A DNA stretch of 64,000 nucleotides, taken from contig NC_049997.1 in the NCBI RefSeq assembly GCF_000003815.2, positions 7,250,695-7,314,694 on the forward strand. Reading direction: 5' to 3'. The notes beneath the pieces are model-generated. The model was not told the origin of the DNA, did no database searches, and was given only the letters and a program-made list of their open reading frames with translations. This document shows positions 47,101 through 61,700 of the stretch, in pieces (position 1 is the stretch's first letter; each line of letters starts with the position of its first letter). The stretch is from Branchiostoma floridae (taxonomy: Eukaryota; Chordata; Leptocardii; Amphioxiformes; Branchiostomatidae). Position numbers and translations under genes: made by a program.

Positions 47101-50100
47101 TTGTCATGTTTATTAGGATGTTAAGTCTTATTCTAACACCTATTTTGTACTTTGTGTAATGGTCGTTGCCACATATTGTACCATGTACAAATGTCGTGCA
47201 ATAAAGCTCTCTCATCAAGACTCACCAGCATCACTGCTCATCGGCGCCCCCTTGTGTGCCTGTAGGATCTGCAGGCAGTACAGCAGGGCTCCGTACAGGT
47301 TAGCTCTCACTCTCTGCTGGGTGCCTCCTGGAGATATGATACAAAACATCAATCAAAAAGCTTAAGATATTAACAAAAAAACCTTTCTGGCAGTCATTAC
47401 ACAGAAAGCTAGTTCATGAATGATATGCTGCCTTGTGTTTATTGATTTTGGAAACTTCTCTGAAAAAAAGTGTTATGTCCTGTTTGTTTGATAATAAAGG
47501 CATTGATACTCTACACTACAATGGTAAATGTTTCACCATCCTCTAAAAATTGCTATTACCAAGGATTTAGCAGACCCTCCTGAAACAATACAACTTGACA
47601 ACACTTCCCACTGAGAATAAGATCAATGAAAAACACTCCATTTACGTGAAAAAAAAGTCTCCTTCTTTTAAACACAAGTGTCTCTAAAACATGTTTAAGC
47701 ATGTTTTAGGGTTAAAACAAGCATTTGCACGTAAATTCAAGGTTAACTTTGATTTTCTGATTTTGCTCAAACTTGAATTTTTTGTTGTAGAACAGTGCTC
47801 ATATTGAACATTTTGTGCAAAAAAATGTTCCTCATGTTCAAGATTGAGATTGTAAGCTTTCTTACCAGACTGCATGATGCTCTCTATCAGCCCCCTCAGC
47901 ACCACCTGCATGGGTCCCGCCGACACAGGCCCACTGCCGTACCCCGGACCCTGACTGTCCAGCAGGGGGACGTACTGGGAACCGGGTAAGGTGGTTTGTT
48001 CTGTGGAGGATGATTGGCGGAGGTGGGCCAGCAGGGTCAGTACCACTCCTGCTACGGGGGAGGTCAGCTCAGGCACAGCATCAGGGTCTGACATCTGGGT
48101 AAAATAAAAATGTATCGTTATTCCAAGTTTGAAAGGGAAAAAAGTTTCTTTCATACTATTCATTAGATGTCAATGAAGGTGAGACTATTTTTCAGGTCAG
48201 GTCCTTTCAAATTTACATATTCCAATCCAATTCCAAAATCATATCCAGTTGCTTCAGTAACTGCTATTTGGCATATCTTATTACCTGGACATCTAAATGT
48301 CATTGACATACTAATCATGTGAGTTTTCCTCCCTATCTTCCTCCCCATCCCTTGGGTGTCAAATTGCACCAGTCTATGAAAATAGTTTCCTACCACAAAA
48401 ATGTATTGATAATAAGACAGCTTGAAAGAGGCTATACCACTTCACCACCATTTGTTTCCATTTGAGAAGAAAAGATTAAATCATCAAAATATTTCCCACC
48501 TTCCTGAGCAGCTCCTGCAGTATGTCTAGAAGCGCCCCCTTACGGTCCTCACCATACAGCATCTCAGGCGGGCAGGCTGTGACCACTACCTCCACAACCT
48601 GCTGCCACGCCCCGAACCTGAACAAGTAATTGTCACCTCAGTGTTTTTGTATCAAATAGTAAGGCATTATGTATTTTAAATATTCCTCCGATATAGCGAT
48701 ATACTGATATTACTGCGTTAAGCAAATACTATTTTAAATGTTCTATCCCAATACTGTTTTAACTTGTCTGTCNNNNNNNNNNNNNNNNNNNNNNNNNNNN
48801 NNNNNNNNNNNNNNNNNNNNNNNNNNNNNNNNNNNNNNNNNNNNNNNNNNNNNNNNNNNNNNNNNNNNNNNNCTGCATGTCATTGTCAGTTTGTTGAATT
48901 TCGAAATAAACCAGTCACATACCCCTGCTTCTTAGCCTGGAGACTCTCCTTCACCTGGTTCCTCGCTACTGCATACTGGAGGATCAACTGGATCTCCTGG
49001 ACAAAGAGATGTGTTGACAGTTACATGTACATGTACTATGGTTACTTGTAAGCTCGATACAGTTACTATGGTTACAGACTAAAGTTAATAGGTGGTAGAA
49101 TTAGTCATTTATCAGTCATAAAAGACATTCCAGGTCATGGGGTCAATGGAAGATACTACTAATTCATGGGGAATTATATTGTTTTAGGTTTGACGATACG
49201 CGAGATATTCATACTCTTATTTTTCTAAATAGAGGAGCACATGGTGAAAGCCACAGCAGCCATGTAGACATGTTACTGATAGAAAGATGCAATCAAACTT
49301 ATTCTATGTCAAGAGGAAACAGTTAACAGATGAAGTCCATGTACTTGACTTGTGCTTACCTCTGTGATAAGTGGACGTTGCCCTGCAGCCGTTGACCCCT
49401 GCAGAGCGTTGAGTTCCGCCACCAGCACCTTGTGGAGAGCCTTCACATTACACAGGCTCACACCTGCAGTGGGGAGGAAGGAGATACATGTACATGTACT
49501 CTTACTTTTCTTGTATTAACTTAAACCTTAACCAACTTACAACATAGGACATATTCATTCACATGTGTATTGAAAGGCTGTTGTATTATTGCAGACCTCA
49601 AGGTACCGTCCTGTTTTTAACTGGGGTATAACAAAATAAAAGTAAGGAAAACTAGACAAGAGATTTTTTTCAATGTTACCATCCAGGGAGGAACAAAATA
49701 GTCGGACTGGCATGACACTAAGTTAAAAACACTGAAAACCAAGAAAGGTGGAAAAACATGGTTGCCAGATCTTTTGTCGTGCCCCAATGACCTAAGACTT
49801 AAGGTGGTATCTCACTGCACTTGCGGCACCGGTGCGGCACTGCGGGGTTTGTAAACTGTGGCACTGTGGGGTATTTTCCCCGAATTTTTTATAACTTAGA
49901 TATTGCGTAATACGTAAAAGTAAAAAGTATGACTTAGAAGACAACAAAATACACAAAACGTAAGAAAAATTGTTCTTTATCTTGTTGAGCAATTTTTCAA
50001 ACCCCGCAGTGCCGCACCGGTGCCCCAAGTGCAGTGAGATGCTACCTTTAGGGATAGACGTGACATGAGATGACAAGAGCACATTACAATGTACACGTAC

Positions 50101-53100
50101 AAAGGAATATGAAATTGATAATAAATTCAGTACATCCTATACATCTGTTCCACCCACCTTCCTTGTTCTTGGTGTGACAGGCCTGCATGACCTGTTCTAT
50201 CACCACGGGGTTCATGAAGTCCAGCTGAGGGGATTCTGGGTAATTCTGCGTGAAGTCAAGTGAGTCCAGCAGAGACAGGATCTTCCTACGTGTCGGCGCT
50301 CCTGGGGCATCATGGGAAGGTTTGGACACATTTTGAACTAAAAATTTTGTCCTTGTAATTGCCAAATACTTGACAGGGCTAAAAGTATTTTTTCCTCCTT
50401 ACTTGCACACTCAATCTATGAGCTGGATTTTTCTACCCTTAAACTGTATGTATTTACTGTAAATGCATTTAAGTTTGCGGGGATTTAATTTCTAGGTAGC
50501 TGGAAAAATGACTTTTCGTGGTAGCACCATGCACTGTAATCTCTTACTGCCATGGCAAATTTTTGCGGTGGTTTTAAGTTCGCGGGAAGTGGCCATGACG
50601 AAAACCGCAAACATTAAAACACCGCGAAAGTTTCTGCATTTACAGTATTCTGTAATCTCAAAACTTGGATGCAAATTGCAATTTTACAGGTGAGTATTCT
50701 AAGACCCGACAAGTGTGAATTCAGTTGGTCATTTTCTTTAAATGGCAAACTGAGAAATTACATGCAGTATTTACACACAGGTGCTGCACAGATAGACATT
50801 AAACAGTGTAGGTGCAAATAAAAAAGACAAGTCACGAATTCTGAAGACACTGACACACACACAAAAGTTGATATGACAAGAACATACATGAAAAAGAAAC
50901 ACAATTCACTTTATGATTATCTCGCTTTAGGCTGAAATGCGATATGTGCAAGAGGGTGGGACAAAGAAGAAACAGAAAAATGACAAAATAAGGGGAAAAA
51001 AAACAGTACACGTCACAGCATGTGAAACAAAAGAAAACACACCACCATATGATTGCAGTCCCCCAAACATGCTGGTTGAAAAAGTACTTCTGTCTACTTC
51101 AAATGTCACAGATGACTTCTCTGCACGCAGAAACGAAAGATGACATGAGGTAAATACAGTAAAGTCACCCATGACAGGTAACATAAAGATGATCAAATAA
51201 AGGCATCTATAGCTTGTTTGAACTTTCAGCACTGAAGTAGCTATTTTGCTCTATAATGTTCTCTTGGCTATGGGTTTAGGCAGCTGGGAGAAGCTGTCAA
51301 AAAGTTGTTGTTGATCTCTTGAGTTGTGTTATTTTTTTGGCATTTACTGTACATGTGTATAGGTGTGTGCATGTGTATCTGGGTTTAGTTAATGTACCTG
51401 TGTGCATACACATTTGGATGTTTGTGATAATCTGCAAGGAGTTATTGTCAAACAGAGTAGTCTTTGTGTGTGTGACAGTTGTGTGTTTAGGGATGTCAGC
51501 CTGTATAATATATATATGATCATGTCTGTGTACTGTGTGTGTATTATGTGTTAAGGCTTAACTTAAGCCCACCTGTGTTGATCTGTGAGGAGTTATCATC
51601 CAACAGCAGACTGAGTAGCCTCTGTGTGTGCGACCGTTGTCTGTTGAGTGACGTCAGACGCAGCTCGATGGCCACAGACTTCAGCAGCCAGGACTGCTGA
51701 TTCAACAGCAACACTGGGTCCAGGTCTGACAACAATTTAAAAAAAATTTCTTTCAAAGCTCAGTTAAAACAACAAATAATAATTGTGAAAAATGGTATAG
51801 CATGGGATCAACAAGATTTTTCTAGAAAGGTTTGTCCTGAGGACACTTCATGATCAAGACTTATAGAGGGTAAATTATAATAGAACTGTTTTTACTGGTA
51901 ATGCAAATTCAAAACAATATCCGCACCATTTTCCTTCTGCAAAATAAAATCACTGCAAAAGAAAATTAATTTACCGTACATTTTACTATCAACTAGGATT
52001 TTCTGGTAATTTTTTGGTAATTTGTGTTTACCTTCATCCTTCCCAGCAAACGGCACATGCTGCATCTGCCTGTACAGGAAGTCGTGTGTGGTGCGCAGGT
52101 AGCGCATGGTGGGGTCGGAGGTCTCCGTGTTCGCACACAGGTGGTATGCCAGTTTGTAAGCCAGCTCCGACAGCTGTGGGTTGTCATGGATACAGCTGGG
52201 ACCCCCCACAGAGTCCACCCCGGCGTCCAGGACCCCCAGGATGGAGTGCAGACAGGTGCGAGGAGAACCTAACACACCTGGGGGAAATAAAGGAGAAAAA
52301 TGGAGATGTACAATTTCGTTTACAGGAAAAAGCAATTATTACTATTTCAAACCTTACAACTTCAAAATGGCCTTTTTCTATAATTAATTTTACTTTATCA
52401 CTACATACATGTATCAGTCAATCAGTCATAGTCATACGGTGTACGTATTACAATGTATAATACAGTGTATTATCATTTACTTTACATCACCATAAAAAGC
52501 ATCTCTAGAGTCTAAAGCCATATATGTTTTGGATGAGTCTAAATGAAATACGATAATGTCTTAAAAAGTTTAAGGCTACAGCTATCAGGGACCGGATCCG
52601 GCAGCTGGACTGTTAGTTTTTGTCCCTGTCATTTTTAGCTGATGTAAATACATTTTCAACAGTTTTATGTCCAGATTTTTGGGATGAGCAGGGTACAATT
52701 TTTCCATTTCTATAAGCAAATTTCCATCCTGTGACGGATACAGGTCCGCTAGAAAGCCAGGGTTGGACAAGTCCACTAGCCCTATTGTCCGGGGCAAGTG
52801 AAAATGCTGTTCCGGCAAGTGCATGACCTACCCCACTTGCCCGATCGGGCAAGTAAGATTTTTCCATTGAGAGAGATTTTATACTTGTTACCTTCTACAG
52901 TCATGACATCAAGCAATGGTCAACATTGAAAGATAGAGGCAATAATAAGAATTCCATTGCTGGAAGTGACAATGCATATAAAAGTGACCGTCATTTGAAT
53001 TTTGGGCAAGTGAAAAGTTGGTTCGGGCGAGTAAATTCTTTATGTGCTTGCCTGATAGGACAAGTGAATTTTAGAAAACTTGTCTAACCCTGGAAAGCCT

Positions 53101-56100
53101 TGGGTCTCTCTCAGTTGGAAGCCAGGAAAAAAGTTCAACAGGTTAGGTGAGGTCCATGTTACACAAAACCAGGGTTGTAGCCAGCCCAAAATCATTTTCC
53201 GTCCCTCGATTTTGGATGGCTTTGGCGCAGTGTTCCTAGGGGATCTGGGGGCATGGTCCCAAGGAAAATGTTGAAATCTCGACCCTCTGAAACACTATTT
53301 CCTGCATTTACAGGGTTAAGTATTGCTTACAGAGGACGGAATGGGCAAAATTTGTTTCCGTCCCCAGCTGCAAAATTCTGTCAAAGGACGGAAGGACGGG
53401 TGCTGGCTACAACCCTGCACGACTAACACACCTGGGTCCTGGAGGTTCGTTTTCACGACCGGCTTCCTGAGTTTGAAGCCCAGCAGGAAGTGAGCCAGGT
53501 TGGGGGCAGGCTGGTCCAGCGAGTGTAACAGCAGCTGGAGGATGTGCTGTCGGGTGGAACAGCGCGTCTGAGAGGCCGTCAGGTCAGCATCTTCTGTAAA
53601 AGGGGAGACGAAGCCATTAGAATTTCCCCCAGTAATACATGCAATCCAATGGAGAGTTGAGGAAACAAATATGCAATTATCTCAAGAATAAAAAGTTCAA
53701 GCCATACAAACTTACCCTCAAATTATAGCCTACTATGTCCAGTCTCATCAAATTCATTTGCCAGAATTTCTATACGGCTAGTCTTTTGATACACCCCCTA
53801 ATCAGAGCCCTTGGATGGGTCCTTTTGGCAAAAAACAGCATCCAGGGGATGATATTACTACCTCATGGGGGTGCCAAACTCCCCCAACTGGTTAAAGGTC
53901 ATTATTATCACCATGAAAAATGGAGATATAGTTTTGGGTGTGTCTCTGTGTCTGTATGTCTGTGTCTGTGTTTGTGTTTCTGGACATTTGTGGTCAGCAT
54001 AACTCAAGAACCTCTGGATGGATTGTAAGGATATTTCGTATGTCGTAGGGGTCGGGAAGACAAAGGTCAGGGTTGATTTTGGGCCCTCTGGTGTGTGACC
54101 TTGGTACTGCAGCAGAAATTTGATTTTTTTTGTATCTTTTGACCTGGACATGCCATGGTCTTGATTTTTTTTTCATCTTTCTTTATACAAGGTAAGTGCG
54201 CTGTGTGCTTAATACACTGCTTTACGGGCGTTCACTCTAAAGAATAATATAAACAGAATAACATAAAGAAGAGAAACTGAATAGTAAAATATAGAACAAA
54301 AATAACATTATTGTTACAAAATTGTATACCATACATCAAAGTCGATGTATTACAGTTACTGTAGATTTAAATTCAGAACAGTTTAAGTAGAAAGATGGAA
54401 TGACTTAGGCTAAGGCCTAATCTATCCACAGGAAATATCTAAAATTTTGTTATACATCTTTTTCTCATTCTTTAAATAAAACAATATCATACTTGTAAAC
54501 TACACAATAATGTTATCAAAAAAACAACAGTTACTGTAGATGGAGATGATGAAAAGCTGTGTTGTACCTTGTTCTGCAATATCTGCTCTGTCCTCAACAT
54601 CATCTGTCTCTAAACACTCCACAAACCCATGTAACAGGCTACGGGACACGTCCTGGATAGAAATAAATACATTAAAACCTCCGTGGTCCAGCAAATGCTT
54701 ATTAAGAGTTTGAAACCCTATGTGAGGCATACTGTAAATGCATTGAAGTTCGCGGTAGCGGGTGGTTTTAGTTTTGCGGTAGCACCATGCACTGTAGTCA
54801 CTTACTGCCATGGAAAAATGTTCGCGGTGGTTTTAAGTTCGCGGTGAAGTGGTCACCACGAAAACCGCGAACATTAATCCACCGCAAACAATTCTGCATT
54901 TACAGTACTTGTATAGGATGGTAAAAATAATTAGAGATGTACCATACTTAACTACTTACAAAAAGAACTCAAGTTCACAGAACTTGTATAGAACAAGGAT
55001 CAATGGACTAACCTGTTGTGTAGTGAACATGCCGACCAGCTCACTCTGTGATGCAGAGGAGAGACAGATCCAGCATAGAATCTTCACACTACACAGGGCC
55101 AGCTCTGGGCTGCTGCTGTTGTACTCTACAAACCTGAAAATACATCCATCAACATGTTTGGTACAGGTCTTCTTAGTCTCTTCTTCTTTCAGTTAAGGCA
55201 ACCTACAACAACCCATACACATTGTCCTCAAATCCTGACTAAATCTTCTCTTGGCCAAGCAGCTATATACATTTGTACAAGTTTGGTCACCATTGAAATC
55301 CATTGAAAACTGAAGAAGCCAGGACCAAGCTAAAGTCAGCTGCAAACATGGAAATGATTGGGATTTTTTCAAAAGTCAATACTGATATGCATTGGGAAAG
55401 CTAACTGCTTTTCTACATCATGACAATGTTAGCAGAGGTACTGTAAATGTTTGCTATGATTTATTTTCTCAGTGCCCTCTAGATCTTTACTGCAAAATCA
55501 TGACACCATGAATATGTGTTTTCATTGTTGGTTCTATATGACATAATTGTGACCACCATATACATTTAAATCTCTTTCCCTCTCCTACTATGATGATACC
55601 AAGTCTAAACAATTGAATTAACATTTACAAGGCAATCCATCCAGGCCTTCTAGAGTTATCATGTTGACAGACAGACACACACATGAATGCTCCCCCAAAC
55701 ACTAATCCTCCATTTTTCATGAATATCAAATAAGTGACACCGATTATGACTTTTGACCCACCTAGCGATGTTGACGAGATGGTCGGCCCTGCCCGTGCGA
55801 GGGTTGATGCTGACCAACAGTTCGTCCAGCGGTGCGGCCATGACGGACGACCCCTGGTCCCGCAGGACCGCCATGAACTGGTCCTGTTTGTCGAACGTGG
55901 ACTCCAACATCTGCAGACACAGCAGGGCTGACTTCTCCAGGTCTTCTTTTCCTGGGAGCAGATGGTCATTAGAAAGAGGAAGCAATCTTGAACTTGTTTA
56001 TCTCACTGAAGAGATTTCTTTCACTGGTTGTGACAGAGAAGATAAACATAGATGTTATGTACAGTACTGTAATTCACTTTGTCTTCTCGGTACCAAACTT

Positions 56101-58691
56101 TTATGGTCTGAAAAAATTTAAGTTGTTCTCAGAACTATATGTTCACGGTGGCAGCAGGTGCACATAAAAAGTCTCTTATATTGTATGTTATCAGTAATGA
56201 TAAGTTCACGTGAGAGTCGTCACCGTGAAAACCGTGAAAAAATCAGGAATTACAGTATTTACAGTTTCATTCCCCTAGTTTTTTTCATTAAACTAAGTGC
56301 AATGAACATTGGACCATGACTTGAACATCCCGCCCTAAGGAGCATATACGTAACTAATTCTAGTAACAAGCATGTCAGGTGAGCAACAACTGCCGGAATT
56401 CAAACTCACATCTTGGTCAAGAGGCAGGGTCAGTAACAAGTGGACTACTTGTGCTACTGTCAACTTTGGGCAGATACTCTCTAAACCTCAAACATCTTTT
56501 CTTATATTAACCTTCTCAATGCAAGGCTAGCAGTTCAGGCCTAAGGTTGCATTGGTTAGTGAGTAAGGAAGCAGGAATAAGCATTCTTTACATCATAACA
56601 CAGACAAAGATACTGGTAACATTGTACAGAGGGAAGCACAGTCTTTCAGATTATCGTTGAAATGTTTAAGCTAACATAGCCGCAGAGCGATTGTTGATTC
56701 TTTTGCTTTGGCCATTTTTTAGTTTCTTTAAACGTAGCAGTCTGCGACTGTTGGCCTGCGGGAGCTATAAGCGGGAGCAAAAGAACCAACAGTCGCTCTG
56801 CGGCTAAAGCTTATAGTACATGTACAATACCGTCCCCCAGCGGGGGGACTTTTAAGGGCCGCTATTTTCCCCCTGTAACGTCCCAGCTCACGTTCCCATA
56901 GTTTACAAGACAATCCGTAATGCCCCATGCTTGCTGCCGAGCTCTCTAACCCATGTACTTCTACTTCTAGATACAACTTGAAACTTGGGGCTTATCACAT
57001 ACTAGTAGCCTAATAATACAACATTGGGCCAAACCACTTCTATGAGGATAACCTTAAAAATCTTATCCTTTTCCTACCCACCTGGGAATGGCACATACTG
57101 CTCCATAAGCCTGACAGCCTCATCTATGATCTGCAGAATGGTTTTCAGCAGTGGGCTGTCATTTAACATGTGGATGAGCAGTGTGTGCCCTGGGGGCTTG
57201 TTTGCAATGGTGGTCCCTCCCCCCTGAACCTCGATGGTTTGGTCCAGGAAGTCCTCTGGTGACATTTCATGGTACTGCAGCAGTTTGTGAAGGACTTGGA
57301 GAACTCCTGATGTGACCTGCCACTGTGGGGAAAGATCAAAATGGAGAAAGGGAATGAATGAATGGATATAGGGCTGTTATTTGTTATGATTAACATGATT
57401 GAGAGAAGGAAAGAAAATTACTTTAATTTCTACTTGGTGTAATTTTCTGTTCAGACTTCAGCAGTGATGTAAGAATAAATATTGTCCATTTGCTATCTTC
57501 ACAATACAATAAATAATAGTTTGTTCATTGGTAGTTTTACATGGCTCCTTGTCTTTTTTTACCTGTCAATCATTCTGTTTCAACATTTCTCTAAGATACA
57601 TGAGTATTAGGAGTAAACAGACAAATAACAATTTACACCAATTTGTTGACTTCAAAAGAACTTTCTTTCCTTTCGTGGTAGAAGTGTTATCTTGTAATTA
57701 CTGTTTTTTTGTCAGCAAAAGTAGAAAAACATTTTCAACTTTTGTAGTATATGTGTTATCTTGCAATTTTTTCGTCAGCAAAATTGAAAAAATCATTCTC
57801 ACCTTTTCCCCGGGGTTTTTGTACGCCCTGGTGCTGAACTTGAGGAACACAGATTCCAGGATGAACTCCAGGTAGGGGTCGAACCCCGGAGCACGGAATC
57901 CTGCGCCGAGGCTGGGCGGAACAGCGATGTCCGTCAGCCTGTCCACGAGATGGAGGAAGGCACGAGTCATCGGGTACTCCTCTCCTCGGGCCTCGATCTC
58001 CTCCAGCTCAACCTGGAACCATTCATGCAAGACTATGTAAAAATTGAAGAAGATTCACTCAATACTTCTGGATACTTAAAAATTTAATAGACGTTTCATG
58101 TCTTACGTTTTAAGTATTCAGAAGTATTGAGTGAATCTTCTTCAATTTTAACGATACCTGGATGTCTAATCACAAACGTAAGACTATGTAAAGTTTGCTA
58201 AAAAAAAACGTAGACTGGTGCGCATGCGCCACAAGGAACTGTGGAAAAGCTTTCAACTTTGGGAGCTACCAAATGGAGGCTACTTTGGGGTGGTCAGGCT
58301 CACTTACACCTACAGTCATTAGTATGACTGACAACCGAGAGGATGCAGGAGACAATATACAAATGTAAGGTCATGTGGCGTAACGGCATGTGTTTGATCC
58401 ACAATCCAAAGTTCGAATCTGTTGATATGCCACCAGTCTTCTGCCCTTGGAAAATGAATGTGAATTTTCTCACTTTACTCAGGGGTCCATCCTGATGTGA
58501 GTGGTTCAAAAACAATTTCTTTAGACTATATAAAACTACATGGTTGCCAAAACTTATATTGACTAATGCCTAGATAAAGTAGAGAATGTTTAAATTTAGG
58601 AAAGCACAGACCTGTATGCCAGCTGCCTGGACTGTCTGTCCTGATGGTTGGACAGTCTGGAGGATCTGAGGAAAAACAAAAAGAGAACATG

Positions 58692-58726
<35 letters not shown>

Positions 58727-61700
58727 CTTGCATTATAAGCTGATGTGTGGCGGTTACAGACAGTGCACCCCCAAATCTTTCTGTACACCTAAATCTTTTA
58801 ATTGGGTGCACCAGTGATGCATTTTGAGCCTCTGAAAAAAGTATATCATCCCACCGTGAAGTTTCATCAGGTCGGTACTTTACTGAATAAAGAGACTCTT
58901 GTTACCACATCTGTTTTGTGACATGTGAGCAGCAACACCTGTCCTGCAGTACAATGTGAACCAGTCACAATTGCCCTGAAGAAGGTGACAGTCATCGAAA
59001 TGTTGGTGAGAATAAAGCATGGTTGTGTAAAAAGAGTTTCTTTATCAGTATATCATCCCTTCATACACAAACCTGTGCGACTTCCAGAGACTGCCAGAGG
59101 CCGGCAGCGATCTCGGGAGACTTGGCGAGCGCGGCGAGGGTTCTCATGAGCGCCGCCTTCAGCTCGGAGGGGACCGGGCACTGCAGCAGGCCGAAGAACA
59201 GCACGGTCGGCATCCAGTGGGGGTGTTCACACAGCGCCAGGCGCGAGTTCTCGTCCTGGGGCAGACATGTTTGAAAAAGGGTTCAAACCTTTGCTATCTA
59301 CCTTTAATCTATCGTAATATGAACCAAGTGCTTGTATTGTGTCATTCTGAGACAACTTGAAAAGAAAGAAAAAAGCATTCATATCTACAGTGCCTTCTAA
59401 ATTCTAAGAGACCAACTCTAGTTCTAAGTCAATAGTTGCCCTACTCACAGTCTTTCAGCTATGATTTTAATATTGGGGGTCCAAATATCTTGGTGAGTCA
59501 CGGTAAGTGATACAGGCCCCACTGCTAGTATCTACATGTAACTAATTTGTAGGGGGGGTCCCAGGGCATCCACCCTCCATGTTGCAGAGTTTAAGAGAAT
59601 TTTGAAGTTAAAATGGTGCATTCTAAGCTATCTTGAGGGGCAAAAGAACTAGAAGACTGTGACCACAAATGTCCTAGGCATCCCTGTTCAATCAGAATTT
59701 CATCCTTGTCAGAGGATCTGCTCCCCTGTGTAAGGACGTCTAGTGCGTCCAATTTCTTGTTATTTTAAGAAAAGAGCGCTCAAATGACGCCTGCCTGCCT
59801 ACTCACCTCCTCTGCTATCCTCTCCGTCAGCTTGAGTACAGAGAGCAGCCCGTCCAGCTCCTGCGCAGTGATGCTGCGGACAGGGTGGCGGTACACGTGA
59901 TGGCGAGCGTCTGCCGAGCTGGCTAACTCCTGCCGCAGCCCCTGGTAGTACTGGCTCAGGGAGCTGAAGAAGTGGTCCCAGGAGACGGTCGCACCCGTGC
60001 CTCCTGTTGGGGAAGAGGACATGTTTTTTATTGGTTATCTCTTATCTCTGTTATGAATTCTAGTTTATATGACCAGGGTTGTAGTCAGCACCCATCCTTC
60101 TTTTGCAGCTGGGGCCGGAAAAACAATTTGCTGTGAGCAGCATTTAACCCTAAAAGTGCAGGAAATAGTGTTTTAGAGGGTCTAGATTTCAATATTTTCC
60201 ATTCTTATGATGGCGAGCGTCCGCCGAGCTGGCTAACTCCTGCCGCAGACCCTGGTAGTACTGGCTCAGGGAGCTGAAGAAATGGTCCCAAGACACTGTC
60301 GCACCCGTGCCTCCTGTTGGGAGCAAGAGGACATGTCAGAGTTCTCCCCAAGGGATGGAATAACGGAGGCCCTCCACTATACTCCTAGCCTAGTTCCACT
60401 ATACTACTACAATTGAAATTTAGTGTGTTTCTTTCCAATTTTCTTGGTTAGTTAGTAGTACATTGTACTGGCTCAGGGAGCTGAAGAAGTGGTCCCAGGA
60501 CACTGTCGCACCCGTGCCTCCTGCAAGAGGACATAGATCACAATCTCAAGAATTGTAGAGATATGTTTCCAAAGAGGAACATTTTGTTTTTGCTGGCCCA
60601 TTCTTCTTATTTCTTCTACCAGCCTATGAAAAAAGAGATCATGACAAACTGAGACTACTTTCTGATTGGTCGATAGTCTAGTTACTGAAGAAACGGTCCC
60701 AGGAGACTGCCGTACCCGTGCCTCCTATTGGGGGGGAAGAGGACATTGTTTTATATAAGATATGATCTACATAATTCTTGCTACATTTTTCTCATGCTTA
60801 TGTATGATACCGGTGCAATGACCGAGTGGGTAGAGTGTTCGCCTTGCATTCGGTAGGTCGTGAGTTTGATCCCCGGCTGAGTCATACCAAAGACTTAAAA
60901 AATGGTACATGCTGCTTTCTTTGCCTTGCACTCAGCATTTGAGAAAAAAGAGTATGGAAGTTGAACACACTTCACTACCAGTGGACTAGCCCCCTGCTAT
61001 AGTGATTGCACAAAGTTGTGTGGCCCAGGGCTACTGAAACGGAGATGAGTGCCATCCTATGCACCTGCACCATCAGGCATGGGAAGAATTTTGACTATGT
61101 ATGATACATGTACAATGTACATGCAGATTGAATCCAGATTTATGCAGAAATGTAGACATAGAGCAGTTTCTCATATTTTTCATGTCTCTAGGACGCCAGT
61201 TCAGAAGTAGAACACAAACTTATCTATGGTGATCAAGGGACCCGAAGACAATGATCACAGTAAAGAAAGTCTTGACTTACCATTGGCCTTGAGGAGGGAG
61301 AAGCAGTAGTGAGCACACTGTGGTCCATTGGCCAGTCCTGTCAGCATACTGATGTAAGGTACAAAGAGGGAGGGGGGCACCAGGTCTCCTGCAATCCTCA
61401 CAAACTTGTACAGGCTCACCTTGAAGGGGGGAAGGAATGTTCCATCATACTTTTCTCGTAAAAACACTCCTTTCTATTTACCATACAAGTACACTTTCAG
61501 TTTCATCAATATTGTAGGTACAATTGTAGTGACACTAGTTATCCAAGGGGTAGGCTACATCCATTGTTTTCAAAAGCATTGTACGTAAATCAAGTCGACA
61601 GACAGCGTTTTCAAATTGCAATATTTTCAATATACCTATAGTCAGCGTTCCCGCCAGGTTCTTGAAAGTATGCGTCCAAATATTTGGGAGGGGCGTAATG

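Noticed and set aside
40960-61000. Possible true tRNA genes at the tRNA-like heads
   Set aside because: They are followed by SINE bodies and flanked by target duplications, so they are SINE promoters and not tRNA genes.
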